Assembly (NCBI GenBank): GCA_004565275.1
Contig: SDOX01000133.1
Coordinates: forward strand, 1 to 33,343
Direction of reading: 5' to 3'
Origin: Nannochloropsis salina CCMP1776
Lineage: Eukaryota > Sar > Eustigmatophyceae > Eustigmatales > Monodopsidaceae
DNA: 33,343 nt
Shown piece by piece: positions 20,235-30,494 of the stretch. How positions within the stretch are numbered: position 1 is the stretch's first letter; each line of letters begins with the position of its first letter. The notes beneath the pieces are model-generated. The model was not told where the DNA came from, ran no database searches, and was given only the letters and a program-made list of their open reading frames with translations. Position numbers and translations under genes: made by a program.

Positions 20235-21546
20235 GGGGAGGAATGGCGGGGTGTGGATGACAGCAAGGAGGATGAAAGATGGACAGGAGGGCGTACAGGA
20301 TCTTCGGTGGACTTGCGCGTAGAAGGCCGCGCTTGGAGGGGCGGAGGGACAGCAACATGGGCCGAAGCCAGTCTTGAAGGAAGAGCAAAGGGCAGAGGAT
20401 ACGGGCCGCGGCTCCTTGGGTACGCAGGGGCGAGGGAGTGAGAAGGGGAGGGCGGCGAGAGGAGTTAGGGAGGGAGGGAGGGAAGGAGGAAATCACGAGG
20501 CGGGGAACATATCCGAGTGCTGGCAAGACTCCCACATTCCGACCTTTTAATACATACGCCACTCTCCCTCCCTTTCTTTCCCCCTCCCTCTCTCCCTCCC
20601 TTGCTCCTCTCCCTCTTTTTGCCTCCCTCGTCTGCTGCTGTCCTCTTGTTCGGGGGCGTGATCTCTGCGCCCATCTACCGACCTCAACGTCCATGGCTTG
20701 TGCTCTATCTATTGCCCATTCCGTCGTACTCTCTCATTTTCTGTCTATTGCCCTTTCTGTTGCGTCCTTTATTGTCACCCCTATCGTATCCTCTCTCTTT
20801 CTCCCATTTCCCCCCCCTTCCTCCCTGCCTTTTGTCTCTTTTCCTCTGGCCCTGGAGAGACCTTAGGACGCCCCCGGGGCCCGGGAAAAGATCGGAACGA
20901 TGGCCTTGAGGCAACAGCGTCTTGACGCTTGTCGTGGAGGGAGGGCCACGCGGTCGTGAGGAGTTCGCAGCGTGCGGACGGGCTCAGACATCTGCGGAGT
21001 CGGCGGCCCTTGTGGGCGAGGCTGAGGGGCAGAGGGATGGGTGTCGCTTGAGATGCGATGTGTGCAGGCGAAAGATCGCGAATCAAAGGCCCGTTTCGCT
21101 TGTGTGGCTGGCACGAGGACGGGATGGGACGTTTGAATGACCTGTTGGCGGGAGTTTTTGGGAACCTGCGCCTGTGTGGTGGCGGGTCGAATCTCCAGCC
21201 ACCTTAGAAGACATTGATGATACCTTAAGTTGTGATGTTCCCGGACCTTTGTGTGCGACGTGGGCTATTATGAAAGTCGTGGAGGATAGTGTAGGCTCCC
21301 AAGCACGAGGCCCTTTACGGATACGGGGTCTAAGACTCGCGCTTCGCCTTCTCCCTCCCTCTAGGGTAGGAAGCTTTCCATGACGGACATGGATTCTGTA
21401 TGGGCGCTCCTTGCACTCACCTGAACCGAAAAAGCGCACGGACTCCTCGATAAAAGGCCTATCTCCGTGTCCAAGCCCCTTTCACATTTCTCATCCGTCG
21501 CTTTGTCTCTGACCTCCGACCCCACAGGAGCTTCATCATCACCTGA
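20235..21546. other. Intergenic region, no gene supported
   Basis: Both strands have open frames from low-complexity CT/GA sequence (20560-20860), but none has a domain or a convincing start. A 3' splice-like site (CCCTCTAG) ends at 21364 and another (CCCCACAG) at 21528. They may belong to 5' UTR introns of the next plus-strand gene. Confidence 0.45.
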
Positions 21547-22996
21547 ATGGCCGACCATCCCCCGCCCTCCCCCTCCTCCCGCCCCCCAACCTCCCCCCCC
21601 CCCTCCGCCGCCGACAGCCCTACCCCCGAAGGCCCGCGCCCGCCCTCCGTCTCCTTCCACGGCGAGCAGGGCGGGGCCGAGGGCCGAGACCGGGGCCACG
21701 TCAGCGCCGCCCCCCGCATGGGTGGGATGCTGGCGAAGGGCTCTTGTCGCTCCTGTCTGGGGATCACGCTGCTGACCCGAAAGATGAAAGACCGAGCCCA
21801 GCCCCCAGCGTGCTACGGGATCCGGCGGACGCATTCCGTCACGGAGCTTCCCGAGGTGCCTTCCCCTCCCTCCCTCCCTCCCCTCCCTCCCCTCCCTCCC
21901 TCCCTCCCTCCCTCCCTCCCGTCTTCCGTCCCTCCCTTCCACCTCGCGGCGCTCACGGCACTAAACCCGAGCCTTACCATTCACACCTTCTCCCCGCCCT
22001 CCTTCCCTCCCTCCCTCCCTCCCTCCCTCCCTCCCGCCTCTCTTCCGCAGCTGGAGGACGCCTACATCGAGGAAGTGCTGCGGAACGGCAGCGCCCGATG
22101 GACCTATCTCTGTGTGGGGGCGAGCGAGACCCTGGAGCCCACCGTCACCACGTCCGCAGTCCCTTCCCTCCCTTCGCACGCTGGGGAGGAACCCCTCCCC
22201 CCTCTGGCGGGGGAGGGGCGTGAGGGCGGGAGGGAGGGCGGGAGGGAGGGCGGGAGGGAGGGGCGGAGGGCGGACTGGACTCCCTTGCCCACCTGCCGGG
22301 GCCTGTTGGTGTTTATGGACGGCGACGAGGAGCGCTTGGAGGACGCATTGGGGCGGGCGGGGGAAGGCGAGGGAAGGAGGGAGGGTGGGAAGGGAGTCAG
22401 CGAGCGGCCTCCGCACGTGACGGGAGGGATCATGACCCGTCGCGCCTCCGCCTCGCCCTCTGCCCCGCCCTCCGCCCCGCCCTCGGACCCGATGAAACCC
22501 TTGGAGGAAGCGGCCCGTCGGGTGGGGCCTTTTGGGGGAACGCCACGGACGACTTTGCGGCCAAGGTGGAGGTTTTCCTTCCCTCCCTCCCTCCCTCCCT
22601 CCCTCCTTCCTTTCTTCCTATTTCCCCTTCCTTCCCTCCCTCCCTCCCTCACCCCTTCCTCGTTCTTCTCCACCCCATTTCTTCTTTCGTTCGATCCTGC
22701 GAGGCCATTTCCAGATGCTTCAGACACGCGCTCACACTCCCCCTCCCTCCCTCCTCCCTCCTTCCCGCCCTCCCACTATCCCCCCCTCCCAGTACGTTCG
22801 CTCGAGCACGAAGCTCCTCTCGGCCATGGGCCGACAGGCGCAACAGGTGGTGGTGACAGGGAGACGGCTTATGGGTCAAGGGAGGGGGAAGGACGGGGGG
22901 GAGGGCGGGGGGGAGGGCGGGGGGGAGGGCGAGGGGCGGAGTCCCCCCAAGCCGAAGCAGCCTCCGCCCCCGCCATCGACGCCTGGCAGTAGGTAG
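21547..22996 (+). CDS. Unrecognised protein, three predicted exons, frame conflict in exon 2
   Basis: Exons predicted at 21547-21855, 22051-22565 and 22793-22996. Exon 1: Pro/Ser-rich, then GGMLAKGSCRSCLGITLLTR and GIRRTHSVTELPE. Exon 2 begins LEDAYIEEVLRNGSARWTYL and later has GLLVFMDGDEERLEDALG. Exon 3 reads YVRSSTKLLSAMGRQAQQVV and ends in a Gly/Glu tract plus Pro-rich tail. The exon 2 frame that starts correctly is not the frame that ends correctly: before the donor AAG|GTGGAG the plausible reading is GAFWGNATDDFAAK, and the exon is 515 bp (3n+2). A hidden intron, most likely in the GGGAGGGC tract at 22215-22270, or an indel in the GCCCTCC repeats near 22460 would explain this. No domain is recognised. 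Confidence 0.5.
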
Positions 22997-23576
22997 TGGC
23001 AGAGAGAGGACACCATAGGGAGGGTGGGGGCGAGAGAGGGAGGGAGGGAAGGAGGGAGGGACGAGCGGAGGCGGGGATTGTGCAGGTAGGAGGAAGGAGG
23101 ATGTGTACTAAAGGGAGTGAGGGAAGGAGGGAGGGTTGCGAGGGAGGAGTGGGGAGGGCAAGGAAGCTTGCAGGCTGGAGGGTGCAAGTAGGCAAAAGAG
23201 AGCCCGGAGAGGCACGGGTATTTTCAGAATGGACGGCCGCAATCGCGCATGACGGTGCGTACAAGGAGAACAATTACGTCGAAAAAATATACATACACGG
23301 TAATAAAGTCCCCACTCGGTGTTAACGTATGCGTGGCACCGGTGGGAATGGAACCATGAAGCTTTTCCATGCGGCTCGAAAGCCGTGCATGCCTCTGATC
23401 GATTCCTCTCCCTACGACCCTAAGGTGTTTACACTGCATGCGCCTTCGTAATGACACGATGCGCAAGGACAAGCCCCCCTCTCAAAATTGTCTGCTCCTC
23501 GTCGCACTCCCGGAGCCACCGTCTAGGAAGTTCCTCCTAACCCCTCCCGTCCTCTTTCCCCCTCCCCTACCCTGCC
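22997..23576. other. Intergenic region between convergent genes
   Basis: GGGA-rich to 23160, then mixed sequence. A short imperfect hairpin with a CGAA loop (GCGGCTCGAAAGCCGTGC) lies at 23371-23388. No gene is seen; both flanking genes end here. Confidence 0.5.
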
Positions 23577-26166
23577 TCACTCCTCTCCCCCTCCCTCTTT
23601 CCCTCCCTCTCTCCCTCCCCCTCCTCCTCGACGGGAGAAAACCAGCTGCACCCCCAGGTCCTTCGGGCAGAGCGTGACCATGTTCTGCGTCTCCAGCATC
23701 CTCGCCTTCCTCTCCTCCCCCCCGCCCTCCCCTTCCACCACCTGAACCCGGTATTGATGCAACAGGAGGACCAAGGTGGTCATGACGGTGACATGGGCCA
23801 CGCGTCGGCCCAAGCAGCTCCGTTCGCCCAGGCTGAAGGGGACGAAGGCGAAGTAATCCCTCTCCGCCGGCGCCTCCCCCTCCCTCCCTCCCTCCCTCCC
23901 TCCCACCTTGCCCGCCCACCGTTCTGGACGGAAGGTGTGCGGGTCGGGGTAGTACTTGGAGTCTCGGTGCAAGGAAAAGACGTGCAGATAGACGTCGGCG
24001 CCCTTGGGGATCCGGAAGGAGGGCGGGGGGGAGGGCGGGGCGCTGGTGCCGGGGGAGGGCGGGGAAGGGGGCATTGTCAAGGTGGAGTCGGCGACGCAGA
24101 CTTTGGGGACCATCACGACGGGGGGAAAGAGGCGGAGGGCTTCGTTCATCACCCCGTGGCAGTAGGGAAAGCGACCCAGGTCGTGGTATTGTAAGGTCGA
24201 GGACGAGGGGGAGGGCGGAAGGGAGAGCGGGCCCAGCACACCTTGCACCTCGTGGAAAGCCGCCTCCTGCTCGTCGGGGTGGAGGGCGAGGAGGAGGAAC
24301 GCCCAGACGAGCGTGTGCGCCGAGGTCTCGTGCCCCGCCAAGAGGAAGATGAAGGCGTTGCCCAACAGCTCCTGCAGGTCCAGTTCGCTCGTCCGGCCGC
24401 GCCCGCCCTCCCTCCCGCCCTCCTCCCCGCCCTCCTTCCCGCCCTCCTGCCCGCCCTCCGTGGCAGCATGGTCCCGGGTGACGGCATCGTTGGCTTGGAC
24501 GAGCAGGGAGAAGAGGTTCTCGCGACGACGACAAGCCCGTGCCCTCTCGCCCTCCCCCCCGCCTCCCCCCCGCCCTCCCTGCCCCCCAGGCGTCGACGTC
24601 GCAAGCCCGTCTCCCCCTGCCTCCCTCCGACCTCCTCCCCCTTCTCCCCCTCGAGTCGGCGCCGCTCCCGCTCCTCCTCAATGCTGTCGAGCAGGTGCTG
24701 ATCGAACTCCTTATACGCCATCGCCACGCGCCGGAGGTCGGGGCGGAAGGGGAGGTGGAAGGCGACGGCCGGGAGGAGGACCTGGGCGAGGGACCGAAAG
24801 AGGGAGGGCGGGCGGGCGGGCGGGAGGGAGGGAGGGAGGGAGGGAGGGAGGGAGGGAGGGAGGATGGGATGGCAGGGAAAGAGAAGTGCCCAGAGGGGAA
24901 AAGGACGGTAGGAAGAAGGGAGGGGAAGGGGGAGAGGGCGAAAGGGAGGGAAGGAGAGCGGCACGGACGATAGGGAGGAAGGCAAAGAGAAGTTTCCCTC
25001 TTCAGAGTGGAGAGGACAAATAAAGGTTTCCCTCTTCACATGGAGCACGACAAATAGAGGTTTCCCTCTTCACGCCAATCGTGCCTCCCCTGCCGTCGAC
25101 CCTCCCAGGATTCCTTGGCCCCCCCCCAATAGCTAAGCCACTCACCTTGGCCAGCGTGTACTGAGACACCAGCTCCATGCACCGGGTAAAGGACATGCTG
25201 TATTTCCTCCCCTTCCCTCCGGGGCCCTTCCCTCCCTCCCTCCCTCCCTCCCCCCCGCCTTCCTTCCCTCTCTCCTTCTCCGTCTGCCCTTTCCCGTAGG
25301 ACACATCCAGCTCCCAACCAAAGCTCGCCTCACTGATAATAGCCAGGCTTAGTTGCGTCATGTCCTCCATAATGGTGATGCGCAACTCGCCCTCCTTCCC
25401 GCCCTCCTTCCCTCCTTCCCGCTCCCCCTCCCACGCGGCCACCATCCTCGCCAAGGACCTTTTGGCAGTGTCGAACACAAGCCGATTGTTCGATTCAGTG
25501 AACGCGGACCGAACCACCTGCCGGTGTCGCCGCCAGACGGCGCCTTCCGTGGTGACGATGTTATCTCCGAAAATCCGAAGCCGGTTGTAGAGATGGACCG
25601 CTTTGGGAAAGGCACGTCGTCGGGTAATGCTGACCTCACGAATCAAATGCGCGTCTTTGATATGGACGCTCAGACCGCGGGAGGAGACGAAGGCGAAGAG
25701 GGGTGTCTGCAAGCTCTCGAACAAGGAGGGGGCTGTTTCGTAGAAATTTGACCTGTACCGGAGCAGGCGAGGGAAGAGGATGCCGAGGGGGGAGAAGAAA
25801 TCCAAAAATTGAAGGACACGCGGAAGGTGTCGGCTCTGCATAAGGTTGGCATGAAAAACGGGCAAGAATGAGAGGAGAATCGGGAGGGAAGGTCAATGGA
25901 ACAGGAAGAAGGAGGAGGCGCGCGGAGAAGGGCCAGACAGACGACGCAGATGGTAGCTACGAAGTTGTTTGCCTCCCCCAATGCGTGTCGAATGCGGGAA
26001 TGGAAAGCTTTGCTTGTCATACCTGGTATGAGTTCCACAGGTAGATGGTAACGAGTTTGCTCAGCCACAAGAGAGCGAACGTGGCCAGGGCGAGCGAGAC
26101 CAGCGGGAGGAGCAAGGAAATAACAGTAGTCGAGGAGGAGGGGAATGCTGGGATGAAGTGGGCCAT
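23577..26166 (-). CDS. Cytochrome P450, microsomal type
   Basis: Exons 26023-26166, 25146-25835, 24632-24781 and 23577-24551, all phase 0, about 652 residues versus about 500 for most P450s. A heme-thiolate monooxygenase; substrate unknown. Exon 1 is an N-terminal membrane anchor (VISLLLPLVSLALATFALLW) and ends WNSYQ. Exon 2 contains the C-helix (VWRRHRQVVRSAF). Exon 4 has the I-helix oxygen-binding motif AGHETSAHT (about 400-408), ExxR in NEALRLFPP (465-468), PERW (about 537) and the heme loop FSLGERSCLG (Cys574). Extra length comes from Gly/Glu/Lys tracts encoded by GGGA repeats at four or five sites. The third intron (24552-24631) has weak borders (GTCGGA...GGGGAG) and is inferred from the frame change; an alternative border or an indel there is possible. 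Neighbours give no pathway clue. Confidence 0.85.
24801..24863. repeat. (GGGA)n / GGGC microsatellite in P450 intron 2
   Basis: An uninterrupted run of GGGAGGGA preceded by GGGC units. It is CCCT on the coding strand, just upstream of the 3' splice site, where it acts as the polypyrimidine tract. Confidence 0.9.
24993..25071. repeat. 34 bp direct repeat in P450 intron 2
   Basis: TTTCCCTCTTC starts at 24993, 25027 and 25061, exactly 34 bp apart; the intervening bases are similar (GAGGACAAATAAAGG versus CACGACAAATAGAGG). A short local triplication. Confidence 0.85.
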
Positions 26167-27370
26167 GGCCGCAGACGGGCCGAAGGAAAAATTGTCCAGC
26201 TCTTCAATTTTTTTGAAGGGCTGAGGTATGGTGTTTCCGCAGCGTTTGAGTTGCTACTGTGTTTTGAGAAATCGGTACATGATGGTGGCGGGATATTATT
26301 TTACCTGCCAGGGATAAGGAGACTTTCTCGAGGAGGAATTCACTCGCCTAGTCTATTTCCTTCAACTTAAGTCATATCGATACTTTGAGCGTTGTAAGAT
26401 CAAAAGGATGTTGTATATCTTTTCAAAATTTGTCTTTGGGAAAGCATGGAGCGGAGATGCGCGTGCGTCATGTTCATAAGTCTTTTTTGTTGTTTTGTAA
26501 AAATGCGCGAATGGTATGGGCAGGGACAGTAGCCGACAAGTCGAGTGTCGAAATATTGGACGAATCCGTTCTGGCTGTCTTGAAGTCTTCTGGCAATCAT
26601 CAGTACTATATACTGTACGGATTGTAATTATATATCGAACTTCACTGCCTACACACTTTCCTACCTCTCTTGACGATATGCCTTGGGGAATGAAAAGTAA
26701 GTGTTGAAGTCGAGAAAGAATAAAGGGAGGCGCTCATAGTATGCTCCATACGGCACGGCACACCTCTCTCGCGCCCTTTTGTAGCTTCCTTCGCGGGCCG
26801 TTCTAGCTCGCCTTTATCTGCTCCACTTTCCTTTCTGCCTTGTCTGTGTGCATGTGCACACCTGATGACCCAAGAATCACAGTACATCCCTAATAATCGC
26901 AACGTATGTCGACTTTGTAAAAGGGGCGACAATGTCAACACGACATCAGAATCCAATGTCATGTCAACCCTGGCTATGGGCCGTCTAGTCTCCCGACGTG
27001 ATGCCGTTGGTTACCACAGCAGAAAATGACCCGAAAATCTTGTGACCAACAGTGACTTTTCTATTTTATTCAGGAGAAAAATCAATATGACGATCAAGCC
27101 ACAGTTAGAGACTATCAAGTTTAGGATATGCACCGATCATTCGCACCTCCTTTCTAATCACAAAGCAACGAGTAATTACAACGAATGTGTAACAATCCTA
27201 GCTGTCGACGTTCCGTTCTGAGGGCTTCTTTAATTGTAGTTTCTTGGCAGGGATTCTTCTCTCTAACCTCTCTTACTGAGATGATGTGGTAACGATAATA
27301 TGTTTTCCTTTTTCAATAACGCATCAGGCCCTGCAGCTCACAGCAAGATAGTCGTGATGATTGTATGCCG
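26167..27370. other. Intergenic region, no gene seen
   Basis: AT-richer than its flanks. It separates the P450 start from the 3' end of the next minus-strand gene, so it should contain the P450 promoter and the neighbour's 3' UTR. Open frames are short and lack domains. Confidence 0.6.
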
Positions 27371-29763
27371 TCACACACCCTCGTCGCCGAGCACAACAAC
27401 GCGTACCATCTCTTTGAGCCCCTGCCTGAACGATTCCACATTTCGCGTCGCTTTGTATTCACGCATTACTTGCATGACATGCTTGTCTTCCTGCACGATG
27501 GCTCGGCGGAGGGCCCGTAGCTGAACAGGTGTGAGGTTGAGCGAGGAAAGGATTGGGAGGAAGGAGGAAGATGACACTTGAGCAGGGGATATAGGGGGAG
27601 GTGAAGGCTTCCGAACAATCGTTTCCTGTCGGTTGCAACCTCCCGCACGGATGTGCTCCAAGATCTCAACGTCCGGGAGCGAGGAACCAGAGAGGTTGAA
27701 TGGTCGTCCCCCATCCTTTTCGCCGTTTCTTTTCTTGTCTCGGTAGTGCTTGAACTCGCCTTTCTCTTCGCGACTGTCGGTGGTACTACCCTCCTTCCCC
27801 CTGCTTCGCTGCCCCCGGCCCCGCTGAGTCTGAGTCCCCACGGACACTTTCCTCCCTTCCCGACGTGCCCTGAGAGCTAGCTTGGCGATGGTTGCCATGA
27901 GGTCCGCGACCGCGGTGGTGTCGGCGAGAAAGGAGCGATACGAGGCGAGGAGGGCGCGTCGGGCTTTGGGGGAGGAAGAGAGGTGATGGCGCATGAGGGA
28001 GAGGTCGGAGGGTTGGAGGAGGGCGGCTGGAGGCAGGGAGGGAGGAGAGAGGGGTGAGGACCAGGCGAAGGCAGGAAGGGAAGGCAGCAGGCGGGGAGTA
28101 GGAGAGATTCTAGAACGTCCTCCCCTTTGCAACGAACGACATGTTTCCTACCTTTCCCTTTCACTTACCTTCGACCATGAAGTCAAGCAGACCCCCCAGA
28201 GTCCACCAGGGCACTTCCTCCTCCTTCGCGCTGACTGCTGGGCTTGCAGGACGGACAGGGGGCACATACGGAGGGGGTACAGAGAGGGCGGTGGGGGAGG
28301 GAGGGAGGGAGGGAGGAAAGGAGGGAGGGAGGGAGGGCAGGGGTCCAGGCTGGCGCGTCGTCCTCTCTGAGGGGGAACGCGAGTACTCAGATGGAGGAAA
28401 GAGAAGGAATGTATTGATTTCCTTCTCCTCCTTTTTATCCATTAATCTTCCCTCCACATCGATCCCTGGCGCCCCCTCGCTGTCTCTCTCTCCTGCGGCG
28501 ACAGCAACGGATGCTGCCTCCTTGGCTGCCGTTACCTCCAGATCCATAATCAGACAGCCTGCGTCGAAATTGAGACCTGACGCGACCTCCCTCGTCCGTG
28601 CCCCTCCTACTCCTATGTCGCCCTGCTGCTCTACTTCGGCGAGCACGTTATCTCCCTCCCTCCCTTCAGCCTCGGCCAAGGCGCTTGCCTCCCCCCCCCC
28701 ATCCTCCCTCCCATCCTGTGCCCCTCCCTCCTTGATCTCTTCCTTTTCCTCCCTTTCTCCCTCCCCTTCCCCTACCTTCCTTCCCTCTTGGCTTCCCCTC
28801 TCCTCCTTCCCCCGTCCTCCTCCCTCCCCTCCCCACTCCTCTCTCTCCTCCTCCTCCTCCTCTCCCTCCCCCTCCCTCCCTTCTCCCCCTACCCCCCTTC
28901 CTAGCTCCCTCACGCCCTCCTGTCCCTTGGTCTCTCCCTCCTCCGACTCCACCACTACCCCATGTCTGTCCGCCCTTGTCATATCTTCCTCCCCTCCCGT
29001 TAATCCCTCTTGCCCCTCCTTGAGAGGCGCCACCGCTACTCGCTCCTCCTTCTCGGACCAACGCATAGGAGAAGAAGGGATGGAGAGCGCAGGGGAGGAA
29101 AGCGGCGACGAAGTGGTGGGAGGCGGCGAAGAGGCGACCCCAAGAAGAGGGAGCCGCGAGGACGAGAGGGAGGGAGAGGAATTCGGCCGAACGCCCCGCG
29201 AGAAGGGAGGGCCGGGCAGGGTGGAAGGGAGCACGGGGGGGGGACGGCGGGAGCAAGGGGATGGGCGGTCTGGACGATGAAGGACAAGTGTGAAGTCCTT
29301 CTGATGGAGGCGGTCCGGACAGCGACAGACGAAGGAGGTGGGAATCACGATGTTTCCCCCCCCCTGGCTCCCTTCTCCCGCTTTGCGCCGAGGGTCGTGC
29401 GCGGGCAGTTCTTTCCAGTCCATGGCCTGCGCATTTTGGGCAAGTGATGGAGAGTGGAACAAATAAGAGCGAAAGACGTTAGGTGCTCAGTCATCCATGT
29501 TCCTACCTTGAGGCCGACCAGGGAAGCTGCCGCGGATGGCAGGAGAAAAAGACAGGAGACCAGGTCCCTGAATTCTGACACAGGCAGACCCTGGAGGAGT
29601 AAAGAAGAGGTCAGCAGATTCAATGAAGCGCTCAATTTCACTCAGAAGGATGAGAGGACATTCCGGTGTGACATTCGAACCGTACCACACGGCGGGAAGG
29701 TACATGAGTCTTCCTAGTTATCACCCTATTAGTTAGAGCTGCTCGTCGATTTTTTGCGTACAT
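27371..29763 (-). CDS. Unrecognised large protein with acidic Glu/Gly-rich centre
   Basis: Predicted exons 29686-29763, 29507-29590, 28169-29426 and 27371-28026 (phases 0, 0, 1), about 691 residues. Exon 1 is short and Arg-rich (MYAKNRRAALTNRVITRK), possibly an organelle leader; its ATG follows an AT-rich TTTATAAT. Exon 2 has a branch-point-like CTGAC and a good pyrimidine tract upstream, and encodes LPVSEFRDLVSCLFLLPSAA. Exon 3 is mostly low complexity: Pro/Ser, then a long Glu/Gly/Arg tract, then more ordinary sequence (LNFDAGCLIMDLEV) and a CCCT-derived Pro/Ser patch, ending LLDFMVE. Exon 4 has a helix (SLMRHHLSSSPKARRALLAS) and a C-terminal helical region (LTPVQLRALRRAIVQEDKHV, then EYKATRNVESFRQGLKEMVR). 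No domain is recognised. Exon 1 is the weakest part. Confidence 0.55.
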
Positions 29764-30494
29764 TATAAAGCTGCACCGTCTCTATTTTCCCTTGATAGTG
29801 CAGGCGCAGGGTAACAGGTGATATAGTCGAATCAATGTTTTGACAGAAAAGATGCTGGGGGCGAGCTCCCGAGCATGTTGACATATTGTTGAAAGAATCC
29901 TCCATTGTCTGCTCGTATCACAGCGAAGTGCGGCGAAGAACAAAGGCTAAAAAACTTTTAATTTTGTCAAGGAAGTAGATAAAGAATGTGGGAAACTGGG
30001 CATTACATGAGGAGGGTCTCCATTAAAATTCGAAAAGCAACCATATCGTCGTTCAAAATTTCCTTTCAACCTCCCTCTTCCTTCACCCTCTGGATCTCAA
30101 CCGCTCATAAAGCTCATTTAAATGACAAAGAGAACCAACTTCATCATGAGCCCAGACCCAGGCACGCTCACATTCCAAAGAAACCCTGAAAATCTCCCAA
30201 TTTGCTTTCAGAGAAAGCCGTCTTCGGAACTATGGGGCTATATCTCCGGCGATAATCGGCGATCGATCTTTTCCCCTCTCTGACGCATCCTCCTGCCTGA
30301 TTTCTACCCCTCTGTCCTTACGTCCCGTGCCGATTTTCGCGATGCGGTGCGTATTATTGATGTATCCTCATTCCCACCAGGCTTTCTGTCACTCTTTCTG
30401 CATCACCAGGACAGGCTCCCGCTGTGTAGATCGCCCGAAAGACCTGAAAAGCAGCAGCTGTTCGGAAGTCACACGTAGTAGCCCGTCCAGTCCT
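29764..30494. promoter_or_regulatory. Divergent intergenic region
   Basis: 731 bp between the starts of the acidic-protein gene (-) and the ABC1-like kinase gene (+), so it must carry both promoters. The frame of the kinase gene is open back to 30327 with ATGs at 30342 and later, so part of this stretch may be coding. AT-rich in its left half. Confidence 0.5.

Noticed and set aside
23335-23410. tRNA-like sequence on the minus strand (GGTTCCATTCCCACC)
   Set aside because: The T-stem does not pair, no A-box is present, and the anticodon arm gives only a tetraloop hairpin.
23482-24681. 399-codon minus-strand frame
   Set aside because: Out-of-frame shadow of the P450 gene; the P450 motifs lie in the other frame.
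28141-29280. 379-codon plus-strand Ser/Pro-rich frame
   Set aside because: Antisense to the Glu/Gly-rich exon of the minus-strand gene, which has splice-phase support on its side.
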